From JAPORK01 sp026710285 (GTDB taxonomy: Bacteria > Pseudomonadota > Gammaproteobacteria > Pseudomonadales > Endozoicomonadaceae), in contig OZ241746.1 in the NCBI GenBank assembly GCA_965201045.1, positions 1,860,001 to 1,924,000 on the forward strand: 64,000 bases of DNA, in the 5' to 3' direction. Shown here piece by piece: positions 27,801-36,910 of this stretch. The number at the start of each line of letters is the position of its first letter. Position 1 is the first letter of the stretch. Both the position numbers and the translations under genes were made by a program. The notes below the pieces were generated by a model. It ran no database searches. It was not told the DNA's origin and saw only the letters and a list, made by a program, of their open reading frames with translations.

Positions 27801-30438
27801 CGTTTATTATGTCATCAGACAAGTGGCACAGGTGATAAGCAGCAGGAGGTGGTTGTGCAGGAGCGGGAAGAAGCAAGTTAATTATTGGCTGATACAATAT
27901 ATTTGCATGAACTACAGAAATAGCAGAATAATTTCCTGCGCTACTTTTTTCATAGTGAACCACACAGCGATCGGCATCATCATATTCAGTTATCACTTCC
28001 CGGTTATCTGACAGGTGAGTTTTGATAATTCTGCCTGAATCATCGTAATTATACGTGATTGTAAATGTATGGATTATATCAGGCTTTTTTATGATATAAG
28101 TATGTTCTTCCAGAACACGACCATAGTGATCGTAGCTGATACCCTGTACCGGAAACCAGCGATCAGGTATTGGTTTTCCTGCTGCAGCAATAGCCTGATT
28201 GAAGCAAATGAGCATACGTCCTGCACCGTCAAAAATTATTTTTTGCTGTAGATTGGTGGCTGACGTAATTAGCAACTGATTGAGTATGGGGGATACGTTA
28301 TATGCATAATAATCACTGCTGGCAAAAGGTGTTCCAACAACATAATCTGTCTGAATTAAACGACCCATAAAGTCATAATGATAGCGGGTAATATTCAGTC
28401 CTGTTGCATCAGTTGTTTGTAATGTCTGATTAGTAAGCAGGCTGGTAGTAATAGTAGATGACAATCGACTTTTACCTGACTTTAAGTCAACAGAAGTATA
28501 AGTTGTTTTAGCCTGATTATTTGCACTTTTTATATAATAATAATGTTTACTAACAGAAGTGATTGCAGAGGCTTTATCTGTACTGCCTGTCAAAATAGTC
28601 TGTTTTAATAAACCATAAAGAAATGAGTTATCAGGATCCTGATAATAATTATATTTTGTTTCAATATACTGCTGTTGTGCACGGGTTATCTCGTGATCCA
28701 CAACCATGGTATAACTATTGCCTGTATGAGCAGGCATTTTACGATAATAGTTATACACTGTAACCGGCGGTGGTATCGCTGTTTCTGTTATAACGGCGGC
28801 AGGATATCGAATGACTGATTCTGTTAAATTACCCAAAAGCCATCCATGCGGTACGGGCGGACAGGCAGCATCTCCCTGCTCAGGACAATATTTTGTTATA
28901 GTCATGCGACCATAGGAATCTTTATAGCGGCTGGTACGACCATATTCATCATAAGAAATTGTTTCTGTACTGATAGCAGGATAAGCTACATTATTACTCC
29001 AGAGTTTAGTCATTATCTTCAGTGGCAGGCTATAATAAACCGGCAAATTTTCAAAAGAAGAATGAGCGCAACCATCCGGATCATTTTGTTGGCAAAAAAA
29101 AGTTTGTACTTCAGATGATTTTTTCCCTGTATGTACATTGATCTTTTTATCATCAATCAACAAGTGATATTTATTATAAGTACGAATTTCTCTGACAAGT
29201 CCGTTATCCGTTATTGTCTGGTAAGTATAATTTACCGGTGCTTCAAATAAGGTATCTTTAAAAGAATGGCTAAAAACAGATAGTCCGGAATTAAATCCGA
29301 GATAATTATGCTCATTTTGATTTGCCCCGGAGTAATAATAATGCATTGTCATTATTGGCTGATTAGCACCAGGTACAACCGATACTTTAGTAATCACGCA
29401 TAAAGCATGATTTGAAGCGTTATCAGATGCCGGGATTTTCATGGCTGATTTACAATCATAATAAAATTTTTTGATGAGTCCTGTGGGGTAATCAATTTGT
29501 AAGATTAAATGTCCTATATACCGAATATAAAGTCCGGAGATAACATAGTGTTGTGGTGACTGAAATGATATATTACATATTTCATCTTTTGATTTTTTAA
29601 TAATTGATATGACAGACTCATTAAGAGCATCTTTATTAATTATAAATATATTGTCGTTTTTGTAATAAAATGTAATATAGCGACCTTTATTATCGGTAAC
29701 AGATTGTAATAAATGTGTTCCTGGTATATAAGAAAAATGGACCGACCATCCGTTTTGTTGCTGAAGTTCTGTTTCATAGCCATCATGATTCAGTGTTTCC
29801 CTCAAACCATTAACATAAGTAATCATAAAAGCACTTTCTTTATCACCATCAATACGAATATCCTGTAATTTATGGTACAAAGGGAACCATCGGTTCTGAC
29901 TTTTTTTCAGATAAAAGTTTTGTCCTGTAGACGTCGTTAGATGATTGCTTTCAAGATTAAAGTGTGTAAGATTCCAACTCCATCCATAACCAAGTCCGTC
30001 AGGATCAGCCGTGGTACCACTGTTGTAATTTGCTTCTAAATCAATATCAGGTCCGTGTCCTTCATTACTCAGTAAACTGCCGACTTTTATATGAGCAGAA
30101 AGCATTCCAGTGCGTGGATCTGTTTGTGTATCTATAGTTTTTTTAAAGTTAAAAGCATTAGACCATAAGGATAATTCATGACTGTTTTCTGTTGCTAAAG
30201 AGCTTAATGATCTCTTGTTTTTATAATGATTCGCTGAATATAAATTGTTGCCGAACCCTGGCTCTGTCGGTTTTAAATAAGCCGATTCAGCAACATATTT
30301 TTTGACAGATTTATAAAGAGTATTGGCATCTGCTTTTGGATAAAAAATTATAATAAAAAGAAGTAATACAGAAAAAAAAATAACTAAAAAATAAAATAAT
30401 TTATCAATATAACCTGATCCTGAGTATTGCAACATCAT
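24844..30438 (-). CDS. RHS/YD-repeat giant protein 2 with N-terminal anchor
   Basis: 1,864 residues, colinear with the gene at 18994-24573 over essentially the whole length. It has the same anchor, the DPRTGMLSAHIKVGSLLSN module, the YD repeats, the core ending NSDPSGNTPRW near residue 1487 and the hydrophobic stretch after it. The C-terminal domains are related (DVTIIWKILKSHPNELVACD against DVITVWEILKSENNSLILCD; both end IYGYxKxQY) but much more diverged than the shell. The two genes are tandem on one strand with 270 bases between them, so a duplication followed by tip divergence is likely. No small immunity-type gene follows either copy. Confidence 0.9.
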   Translation of the reverse strand: MMLQYSGSGYIDKLFYFLVIFFSVLLLFIIIFYPKADANTLYKSVKKYVAESAYLKPTEPGFGNNLYSANHYKNKRSLSSLATENSHELSLWSNAFNFKKTIDTQTDPRTGMLSAHIKVGSLLSNEGHGPDIDLEANYNSGTTADPDGLGYGWSWNLTHFNLESNHLTTSTGQNFYLKKSQNRWFPLYHKLQDIRIDGDKESAFMITYVNGLRETLNHDGYETELQQQNGWSVHFSYIPGTHLLQSVTDNKGRYITFYYKNDNIFIINKDALNESVISIIKKSKDEICNISFQSPQHYVISGLYIRYIGHLILQIDYPTGLIKKFYYDCKSAMKIPASDNASNHALCVITKVSVVPGANQPIMTMHYYYSGANQNEHNYLGFNSGLSVFSHSFKDTLFEAPVNYTYQTITDNGLVREIRTYNKYHLLIDDKKINVHTGKKSSEVQTFFCQQNDPDGCAHSSFENLPVYYSLPLKIMTKLWSNNVAYPAISTETISYDEYGRTSRYKDSYGRMTITKYCPEQGDAACPPVPHGWLLGNLTESVIRYPAAVITETAIPPPVTVYNYYRKMPAHTGNSYTMVVDHEITRAQQQYIETKYNYYQDPDNSFLYGLLKQTILTGSTDKASAITSVSKHYYYIKSANNQAKTTYTSVDLKSGKSRLSSTITTSLLTNQTLQTTDATGLNITRYHYDFMGRLIQTDYVVGTPFASSDYYAYNVSPILNQLLITSATNLQQKIIFDGAGRMLICFNQAIAAAGKPIPDRWFPVQGISYDHYGRVLEEHTYIIKKPDIIHTFTITYNYDDSGRIIKTHLSDNREVITEYDDADRCVVHYEKSSAGNYSAISVVHANILYQPIINLLLPAPAQPPPAAYHLCHLSDDIINVNEIKVSAANYDTFGRAVKLTDSMGHIVKTSYDGLGSVTTITDPAGNRVHSVYDLSGHLIQSWAYPISGGHYLLSSAEYNNAGELLWSAGEDGHHSTFTYNENNQLLNATIPAGHTLSLRYNVLGLPVAQSLDGKLQLRLHYDPVTTLLKEKIGITGTTTFIYDTDGLIRQLIHSGKNGYADYKLNWEYDLNRRLVSTTDIAGNKTQIVYDIHGRLKKMIYQPLNSKAETVGSSVYDDFSRIKALHYGSGMNRKFRYDAFDRLLEMNDTLNSCHLYNEHLHYDTNNNITTIIQQNNRSEYAKLNYNYDALNNLVSMTCTGSDGLSLCPRDTNVSGSNLTGAAVITRQNYTFTSLNRLAGVREILQNLSTGKTITKNMHYYYSDPQVPLRLQQTDTIWNHQTAVTHHFNYDVMGNMITDGEGNHLRYNAFNQIVQVNKTDGQHSYYSYDSSGKTVRTASADGIRYLFYHGSKLTDEKITSPGQDTHLVSYLGVAKSIDGVIQTYNETNYRGDVVGVLNKIKGDLHKYNLSQSNIYSPYGMVFHCKKNSLLLPLYQKTLYGFDGEITDPATGWQFLGNGNRAYNPGMRYFFNEDPAGGGYGFGSNNPVMNSDPSGNTPRWLGSAFTWFGNITSFGLNALHAKWANIASTVMMTGLTIITLGASAASYGGAVLGAAVAGGTAIYGSIPVIAASVPSNKGLNMAASVIGLTEMAATLATAAVDMGFFLSAPLSLASSDKTGPEIGNLNMLKIPALIRSADGTTSKPVIDADMPIQLLLNQASKYIVKTRNGEALELSSFEDVTIIWKILKSHPNELVACDTSVMLMAAQKNMQPLLLSDIQLFLRQKKTFSELIFSPSNSIVAGMNYVLCFKSVLEKLSNGDKFISVAEAPIKSFSKILTRPCEIAVLQHLRHIAVVARNDERSWSLYRFYRDGRVEITRGSVQEIKHAFFDDASQGTERSDDCIYGYIKLQYWSAVFRDLLQMMQTQK

Positions 30439-30928
30439 TAGAAGGTTTCCAAAAATTTTATTTTAATTTATTAAGGTGTAAGGTTTAAATAACTTGCATG
30501 AAATGGAAGTGCTACAGACGGGCAGCAACCGGATCTTTTATCAATGATGAAATATAGTATAGGTAATGATTTAATTTATTTCCTGATAATTCTGACATGA
30601 GGAACTATTTAGTCAGTCCTGAAAAATACAATTTGATCAAAACATCAAGGTTCAAAGTTTTTGGCATAACACACTATATTTCATGAAAGTCAGAAACTAA
30701 AAAATATGCTTAAAAGACAGGTCAGAATAACGGAACTATTTCAGCATCAAATCCTGTTCAGTAATTGTCAGTTTAGATAATAAACGATATTGTTGTATCA
30801 GGTAAAGTCAATATTTTTTGTTAAATGTTCTTTGTTTGTTGTAAAAAGAATGCTCTGAGCCGCTAAAAAAACAACAGATTATGTAAAGTAAATTCTTCCC
30901 TGAAAATTTTTTTGGAGTATTTCGCAAT
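30439..30928. other. Divergent promoter gap, RHS2 / tyrosine phosphatase
   Basis: 490 AT-rich bases between divergent genes. I see no RNA gene, mobile element or open frame worth calling. It must hold promoters for both neighbours. Confidence 0.4.
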
Positions 30929-32116
30929 ATGATTGGACCAAACAAACCAACAGAACCACAAATAAAACCAGAGCAAGATACATCAACCGCTATGGATGTT
31001 GATAGTCAGCAATCATCTGGTGCAGAAGCATTTAACAGCAAGACAGTTACAAAACAAGAAGACGTAAAACCACTTGCAAAAAGACGAAACATCGGTTTGA
31101 AGCTTAATTTATCTGAGGGAAAAAATAGAAAAATAACACTCTCTGAGAGCAAAAAAGCAGATGGCACCAACAGTGATCAAAATAGTAAAGTCGCTGCAAG
31201 TTCCGGCAGACCGGTGTCTGAAAAAGCAAAAGATACCCAAAATATGCAGGATATGAGCTCCAGATTATTTAAGCTTGCAGAAAACACAGAGGTTGGTCCA
31301 CAAGTATTTTCTAAGCCCGCAACACACAATGAATTTTCAATATATCCCATAAAAAATCATGATACTGTCTTATGGGCACATGCAATGCCAAGAGTTGAAA
31401 GATTTGATCCGTCTCAACCTGATCTTGATCAACGGGTAAGCATGTGGTTACTGGCTGAGCAAAACAACATCAATACGATTGTTGCTTTAGAACAACAGGG
31501 TTGGAATGATTACAAACAGTATAAAGCTGAAACTGACGATGGGGTGATAGAAGCTGTGATTGACGAGGGAAGTAAACAGCCGCTGACATCAATACAATCT
31601 GTTGGTAAAGAACTTGCAGATAAATTATCTCTATCTGAAAAAGAGGAAAATAATTATCTGTTAAAGGGTATAGAGAAGCGGGCAAACCAATATACAGTAA
31701 CGGTTACACACAAAGACAGTAATGAGCAGGAAGTTTCTAAAAAGCAGTACACAGTGATTGAGCATCAGTACTGGCAAGATGACAAAGGTCTTGTTCCGGA
31801 GCTTGTTGATAAAATACTGGAACTAACTCCTGATAAAGATTGCATGGTACACTGTCTGGCCGGAGTGGGGCGTACCGGAACGCTGATCATTTTGAAGCAA
31901 ATGGAAAAAGCCTTTCAGGCTAAAACATTAACTGGTGATAATCTGGTCTCTTTTATCTGTCAGGCTGTTAAAGATGGGCGTGTTATGCGGGGGAAAAATC
32001 TTTTTGTCAAAACCAAAGAGCAAATGCAAACGCTTCTTGAATATGGAATGAAAATAACCGGGGCTTCAAAAGAAGCTGTAGATGCACAGTTACAGCAGCA
32101 GAAGCATGCCAAATAA
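30929..32116 (+). CDS. Protein tyrosine phosphatase, probable secreted effector
   Basis: 395 residues. The phosphate-binding loop HCLAGVGRTG (residues 308-317) has the catalytic Cys309 and Arg315 of the CX5R signature. The segment YWQDDKGL (281-288) fits the WPD loop, with Asp284 or Asp285 as general acid, and FVKTKEQMQTLLEY (359-372) matches the Q-loop helix of classical PTPs. The catalytic part occupies residues about 125-375. The first 115 residues are Ser/Lys/Gln-rich, look disordered and include PLAKRRN. That layout (disordered head plus PTP) is shared by delivered phosphatases such as YopH and SptP. No signal peptide. Likely acts on host phosphotyrosine; delivery route unknown. Confidence 0.88.
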   Translation: MIGPNKPTEPQIKPEQDTSTAMDVDSQQSSGAEAFNSKTVTKQEDVKPLAKRRNIGLKLNLSEGKNRKITLSESKKADGTNSDQNSKVAASSGRPVSEKAKDTQNMQDMSSRLFKLAENTEVGPQVFSKPATHNEFSIYPIKNHDTVLWAHAMPRVERFDPSQPDLDQRVSMWLLAEQNNINTIVALEQQGWNDYKQYKAETDDGVIEAVIDEGSKQPLTSIQSVGKELADKLSLSEKEENNYLLKGIEKRANQYTVTVTHKDSNEQEVSKKQYTVIEHQYWQDDKGLVPELVDKILELTPDKDCMVHCLAGVGRTGTLIILKQMEKAFQAKTLTGDNLVSFICQAVKDGRVMRGKNLFVKTKEQMQTLLEYGMKITGASKEAVDAQLQQQKHAK

Positions 32117-32810
32117 AAAAATTTAAAAAGGGCAGTCAAAGGTTGATACTAAACTGAGTGGTTGTCCTTCTTTACTGTACAAGTAAACAACGCTATTTAT
32201 ATAAAATAGTTCTTGAATTATACACCTCAATAATAAATATCCTATAGCGTAAAATACAGTATCAGATAGCACTATACTAAATAATGAATAGCATAAGAGG
32301 TAAGAAAAGTAGCAATGAAAACAACACAAAACACTATAGCTCATCATAACACTAAAAGCTTATTTTTTTGAAATATTCAGCGACTGGCAGTTGGTGTTAG
32401 CCAGAGAAACACCTCCTTTATCAGACGAGGAATGCCAGCGTCTGAATACTTTTCTGCAGCGACACATTTTAACTATTTTTGTTGAAACTGTAGTGCAATA
32501 ACTATCTGATTGTGTCAAAGACGACTATAAAATATCATGATTATTTGACAATTACCGCACAGTGTCTATTTTTGCGTAAATATTAATAATTGAAAATGCT
32601 GGTTAATTGTTGCATAGTTGTTCAGTACAGGCTCCTGCTCTGTTTTGGTGTAACTGTACAACATACTGTATGCATTGATCTACCTTATTTAACAGATAAC
32701 AATTATGATTAGCATCAAATAATGTTTTGTTTGTTGATTAAAATCAGCACGATATAAAAATAATTTGCCTTAAAAAAATAAAAATCCAGACTGAAGTAGT
32801 AAAAGGAAAA
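32117..32810. other. 694-base gap with a possible gene remnant
   Basis: Mostly AT-rich without a gene. At 32364-32505 a plus-strand open stretch without a start codon reads FFEIFSDWQLVLAR, then PPLSDEECQRLNTFLQRH, with protein-like composition, ending at TAA. It may be the tail of a decayed gene. A 74-residue frame on the minus strand here is hydrophobic noise. Confidence 0.3.
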
Positions 32811-34442
32811 ATGATAATGATAAAAAAAATAGCTTGCAGGAGGGGCACTTTTCTTCTTATAGCTTTGTTTTATCTGATTTTTGTGCAGGTAGCCCGGGCA
32901 GCCCCGACAAATGTTATCGCTTGCTATATTACCAATACTGGTATGTATATGGCAATTGGTGCAGATAGCAGTGCAGAGCCTGAAAAGAAATTTTTTCTGG
33001 ATCAGTCAATGGAACCCAAACTTATTTTTGATTCACCCTCACTCACTTTTACAAGCTCCCCACTAAAATTTTTTCACGCTTTTTGGAGGCGGCATGGACA
33101 GGAAATTAATCAGTTATTCAGTGATGACAGACACAAAATGCTGCCAGTAGAAGTTCATATTTCTGCAGCTGGTACTTCTCTGGCAAAACATTATTATGCT
33201 CTCGGGGAAAAAATAACACAACCTTATCTCAACTCAGATCAGCTGAAACATATTAAAAAGCACTCATCATGGAGTCAGTTAAAAAGTTTTGAGTATATAT
33301 TCAGCTGCGAGATAGAAAAGTGGTTGCCCGGCAGGGATATTACCATACACCCAATAGCAGAAGATATGGCCTCGATAGTAAACATGGCTTCTTTGTATTA
33401 TCATCAGATAAAATCAGATATACAGGGGGAACCGCAATCAGATCAAAGTGTAAAACCGGAAAAAAGTGGAGGTCAACACAAGTCTTTGCTTACAGCCTAT
33501 ATAACAACCTGTAGCCACTTTTGTTTGATTGATGATTATACAGATACAAACGGCTGCTACGCTGAATTAAAAAAAACAAACTGCTTTTCTTATAAGGACC
33601 GGTATATTAACAATCGGATAGGCTCTGATTTTAAACAATATAATCTATGTAAATGTATAAACAGTACAATCATGAAACCTGTAACAGCAGAATTCAGCAG
33701 ACAGATACAGGGCAACAAACGGTGGTATCAGTATCAAATAAAGTTAGATCAGAGGCGGTTTGATAATTTGTTCTGGCAATATCAGCAACAGGAGAAAGAT
33801 CATTTGTTATCTGCTGTGTATGCAGTTAATATCTTGCAGAATGCAAAGCATGCAGATAAACCCGTTGATGAAGATGAAGCATCCTGCATGTTTTATCGTC
33901 TTGGAATGTTCGGCTTTGGTTGCAACTTGCTTGGTGACTGGGTTACCAATGTTCTTTATGAAGATGGGTATGCTGCAAAAATTAATCAAATCCAGCGAGT
34001 ATATCCACAGTATTCACCAGAATGTGCTTGTGATCATGCTATGAATTTAATTGAAGGTGTTATGCAATCACTTATGGAGGAAATTATAAGCATAACGCTG
34101 TTTTTGGTAAAGCAAAACAGAGAAGAAAATAAGCAATATCCGGCAATTTATCCGCTTATACTTGTAGGTGACAGAATTGACTTGTTGGAGCAGTATGCTC
34201 TTAGAAAAGGTTCCTGTTTTTCAGCTATATTGTTAGAAAAGTTGCAAAATCCACAAGAGATAGACAAACTTTTTAAACAAATGCTTGCAAAGAAGAAGTG
34301 TAAAGACAAAGAGCAATTTGAAACAGATATACGAACTTTATCCATACCTGTTGTTCAGCAGATGATCATCATACCTAAAAAACAATTTGTGAGTTTAATG
34401 TATCAGAATGCGCTGAAAGAGATACATGAAGATGGATCATAG
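32811..34442 (+). CDS. Secreted Cys-rich protein of unknown function
   Basis: 543 residues. AAAGGAAAA precedes ATGATAATG; either ATG (32811 or 32817) gives the same signal peptide (GTFLLIALFYLIFVQVARAA). The exported part contains many Cys, several clustered (TTCSHFCLIDDYTDTNGCYAE, KTNCFSY, LCKCINS, PECACDH), consistent with extracellular disulphides. The segment after the signal, APTNVIACYITNTGMYMAIGADSS, resembles the N-terminus of Ntn-hydrolase-like subunits only superficially; I do not assert it. No domain recognised. Neighbouring phosphatase is on the same strand but 700 bases away. Confidence 0.72.
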   Translation: MIMIKKIACRRGTFLLIALFYLIFVQVARAAPTNVIACYITNTGMYMAIGADSSAEPEKKFFLDQSMEPKLIFDSPSLTFTSSPLKFFHAFWRRHGQEINQLFSDDRHKMLPVEVHISAAGTSLAKHYYALGEKITQPYLNSDQLKHIKKHSSWSQLKSFEYIFSCEIEKWLPGRDITIHPIAEDMASIVNMASLYYHQIKSDIQGEPQSDQSVKPEKSGGQHKSLLTAYITTCSHFCLIDDYTDTNGCYAELKKTNCFSYKDRYINNRIGSDFKQYNLCKCINSTIMKPVTAEFSRQIQGNKRWYQYQIKLDQRRFDNLFWQYQQQEKDHLLSAVYAVNILQNAKHADKPVDEDEASCMFYRLGMFGFGCNLLGDWVTNVLYEDGYAAKINQIQRVYPQYSPECACDHAMNLIEGVMQSLMEEIISITLFLVKQNREENKQYPAIYPLILVGDRIDLLEQYALRKGSCFSAILLEKLQNPQEIDKLFKQMLAKKKCKDKEQFETDIRTLSIPVVQQMIIIPKKQFVSLMYQNALKEIHEDGS

Positions 34443-34734
34443 AGAGAAGCAGAGCAGACAGTTATGCTGAGAGTGAAGTGGGTTATTGTGTGTGCAGTCA
34501 TCGTATAACTGCTTCTCTCCTTCGATAAGCTCAGGACACCGCTTTAACTCTACTGGCTTCGACTCCGCTCAGTCCACAGTTTATGCCAAAAAGGCTGATA
34601 TATTCAGTAACAGGCAACCTGCCAGAACAAAAATAAAAGTTTAAAAAATGTAACTAAGAGACAGGGGCTAAGCAGAGTTGAGGAAGCCGGGTAGGCTGAA
34701 CGGAGTCAAAGCAGCCTGGTGGGCTGGGCGGAGT
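34443..34734. repeat. Intergenic cluster of dispersed repeats
   Basis: Holds members of the GGCTGAG/GTCGAAGCC family (TTCGATAAGCTCAGGACA at about 34522; GGCTTCGACTCCGCTCAG at about 34556; AGGCTGAACGGAGTC at about 34692; GGGCTGGGCGGAGTC at about 34720). It also holds, at 34641-34666, a 26-base element whose reverse complement recurs at 56389-56414 with one difference. The genes on both sides converge here. Confidence 0.55.
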
Positions 34735-35916
34735 CTACTGTCCCTCAAGACCGGTAATAGGTTCTATTTTTCCCCAGACATGACAACGTGGGCAGCGCCA
34801 ATGTAACTCTTTCCCTTCAAAACCACAATTCATGCAGCGATAAATAGGCTGGGCTGCAAGAATTTTCTTTACAATATCTCTGAGCAATAAAACCAGTTGT
34901 TGTCCATTTCCTTTTATATTATGGAGCTGGTTCTCAATTAAAAAATCCATTCCTTTCAGAGAAGGATGTTGAATAATGCGTTCTGCCGCAAACTGGCTTG
35001 CCTCATGGTCACTTTGAGAAGCCGCTATTTTGCGTGTTGTCGCAGCGATAACTGCAATGCCAGGATAATTTTTCAGACAATAAGCCAAGTAGGTTGACAG
35101 CCCATGCTGTGTATGAATATGCTCATAACATTTTTCTAATAACTCTATGCTTTCAGAAATGAACAGAGGATTTTTTCTAGCTATTTTTTGCAAGACTCTG
35201 GTTGCTTCCCGGTAATTACCCAATTTATATTCAAGCAATCCAAGTTGTAAGTTAGACCTGACCCCTCTCTTATCAAAAGCCATTGATTTTTTTATGTTTT
35301 GCCTGGCTTGCAAAAATTCTTTTTGTTGCAAACAGATGTTTGCCAGTTCAGCATAATAATGTCCGGTCTGAATCGCCATCGTAACATTAATATGTGGTAA
35401 CTCCATAATGAGGTCAATGGCTTTTTGCCATTCTTTTTCTTGTTCATAAACGCTTAACAGGCTTTTTACAGCCTCATCTTTTTGACTCCACTCCACCTGA
35501 CTCAATTCAAGCAAAAGCGCTTCCGCTCTGTCGAGAAGACCTGCCTTGAGATAATCATGAGCAAGTTCAAGCTGAACCTGAAAAGATTGCTCTTTTGTAA
35601 GGCTGGATCGTGCCAGAATATCCTGGTGTGCCTGAATAGCTTTTTCAATTTCTCCTCTGCGGCGGAATAACCGACCAATGATAATGTAAGTTTTCACATT
35701 ATCATCGGTACTCAACTCCAGCGCTTTGATAAAGGAATCAATTGCTTCATCTGTTTGTTCATTTAAAAGATAATTAAGTCCGGTAAAATACTCGTTATTA
35801 AGATTATTTTCATCCTGAAAGGTGGTTTTTTTTTTTGAAAAAGGCTGCCATCGTCCTAAAAGAAAGCCAATGAATATTGAAGTTAAGATCAAAGCTAAAA
35901 GGGTGGGGTCAAACAT
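34735..35916 (-). CDS. lapB: Lipopolysaccharide assembly protein B (YciM)
   Basis: Inner-membrane TPR protein that in E. coli controls LPS synthesis by steering LpxC degradation by FtsH. 393 residues, as expected. One N-terminal membrane segment (TLLALILTSIFIGFLLGRW), about eight TPR-like helix pairs (ALELSTDDNVKTYIIIGRLF, AIQAHQDILARSSL) and the rubredoxin-type metal-binding end CMNCGFEGKELHWRCPRC. Directly follows lapA by four bases, the usual order. Confidence 0.96.
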   Translation of the reverse strand: MFDPTLLALILTSIFIGFLLGRWQPFSKKKTTFQDENNLNNEYFTGLNYLLNEQTDEAIDSFIKALELSTDDNVKTYIIIGRLFRRRGEIEKAIQAHQDILARSSLTKEQSFQVQLELAHDYLKAGLLDRAEALLLELSQVEWSQKDEAVKSLLSVYEQEKEWQKAIDLIMELPHINVTMAIQTGHYYAELANICLQQKEFLQARQNIKKSMAFDKRGVRSNLQLGLLEYKLGNYREATRVLQKIARKNPLFISESIELLEKCYEHIHTQHGLSTYLAYCLKNYPGIAVIAATTRKIAASQSDHEASQFAAERIIQHPSLKGMDFLIENQLHNIKGNGQQLVLLLRDIVKKILAAQPIYRCMNCGFEGKELHWRCPRCHVWGKIEPITGLEGQ

Positions 35917-35920
35917 AGAC

Positions 35921-36235
35921 TTAAGATAAACCTTTTAAGGTTGTCACTCTGAGTTTCTTCAAATCTTCTTCCCTGCGTTTTAGCTTTCGTTCAATGCTGG
36001 CGTTATGAAGGCGTAACCGAACAATGATCAGTGTGCCTGAAAACAGCCCAATAATTCCACCGAGTACAAAAACAACAACCAGCATTGCAGAGAGTGGTAT
36101 GGTAGGGAAAGAGTGGCTGAATAATACAAGGTTTACCATGCTTTTATTTTCTGCTACAAAGCTTGTCATAAAGACTAAAAATACCAGAATAATAAACAGA
36201 TAAAGTACAATTTTAGTTATTCTGATAATTTTCAT
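35921..36235 (-). CDS. lapA: Lipopolysaccharide assembly protein A (YciS)
   Basis: 104 residues with two membrane segments (YLFIILVFLVFMTSFVAENKS and LSAMLVVVFVLGGIIGLFSG) and a charged cytoplasmic tail (IERKLKRREEDLKKLR), the LapA layout. Partner of LapB in LPS quantity control. Located between ihfB and lapB as in many gammaproteobacteria. Confidence 0.93.
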   Translation of the reverse strand: MKIIRITKIVLYLFIILVFLVFMTSFVAENKSMVNLVLFSHSFPTIPLSAMLVVVFVLGGIIGLFSGTLIIVRLRLHNASIERKLKRREEDLKKLRVTTLKGLS

Positions 36236-36536
36236 TGATGCGCCTTGTCTTTCATATTGCTATAAATTTGAATGATGTCTGCATATTAAAGCTTTAGATT
36301 GTTTTTAAAAGTTGACAAGCTACACATGATTAACTGATGCATAAAAATTTAATGTTCCTGTTTGTCAGCAATTTTTCTGAACCGGACGAATATGTTATCA
36401 AAAATTCGTATTGTTAACATATTAATGCCGAAGAGCTAAGATTTTGACTCTACTGCACTATATCAATACTGTGTTATAAGGGCAAATAAAAAAAGTATTT
36501 CAATGTGTTTTTTGTATGTCTGTATCTTACCTTTAC
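36236..36536. other. Gap between ihfB and lapA
   Basis: About 300 AT-rich bases. It likely holds the lapA promoter. I see no gene or clear terminator. Confidence 0.4.
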
Positions 36537-36818
36537 TCATTTGTTGTTGACTTTTTCTTTGAGTTGTTTTCCTGGCTTGAAATAGGGAACATGCTTTTCG
36601 CCTAAATGGAAAACTTCTCCTGTTTTTGGATTTCTTGCTTTCCTTGGTGCACGGAAGTGAAGACAAAAGCTTCCAAACCCACGAATTTCGATACGATTTC
36701 CATTAGACAAACTATCTGTCATAAAATCAATTATCGTGTTAACGGCAGCTTCAATATCCTTAGTATTTAATTGTGAAAAATTTTTTGCCAGTTTTTTCTT
36801 AAGCTCTGAGCGGGTCAT
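36537..36818 (-). CDS. ihfB: Integration host factor subunit beta
   Basis: 93 residues of the HU/IHF fold. IHF-beta signatures are MTRSELKKKLAKNFSQL at the start, the DNA-bending arm GFGSFCLHFRAPRKARNPKTGE (with the Pro that intercalates) and HVPYFKPGKQLKEKVN at the end. Pairs with IhfA to bend DNA at specific sites. Downstream of rpsA as in E. coli and relatives. Confidence 0.96.
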   Translation of the reverse strand: MTRSELKKKLAKNFSQLNTKDIEAAVNTIIDFMTDSLSNGNRIEIRGFGSFCLHFRAPRKARNPKTGEVFHLGEKHVPYFKPGKQLKEKVNNK

Positions 36819-36910
36819 AGAATTAGCTCCTACTATTATTTCGAATGAAAAACATTAAGTCTAAGTTAGCTAATCCATCGGAAATAATCAAGCAACTTAT
36901 TGATTCAAAT

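Noticed and set aside
32123..32347. Minus-strand frame of 74 residues
   Set aside because: Cys/Tyr/Leu-rich composition typical of random AT-rich DNA; no ribosome site and no homology recognised.
34148..34345. Minus-strand frame inside the 543-residue secreted-protein gene
   Set aside because: Antisense shadow within a clearly coding region.
32811..34442. Ntn-hydrolase/proteasome-like assignment of the secreted protein
   Set aside because: Only a short resemblance after the signal peptide; Thr/Lys catalytic pattern and length do not fit.
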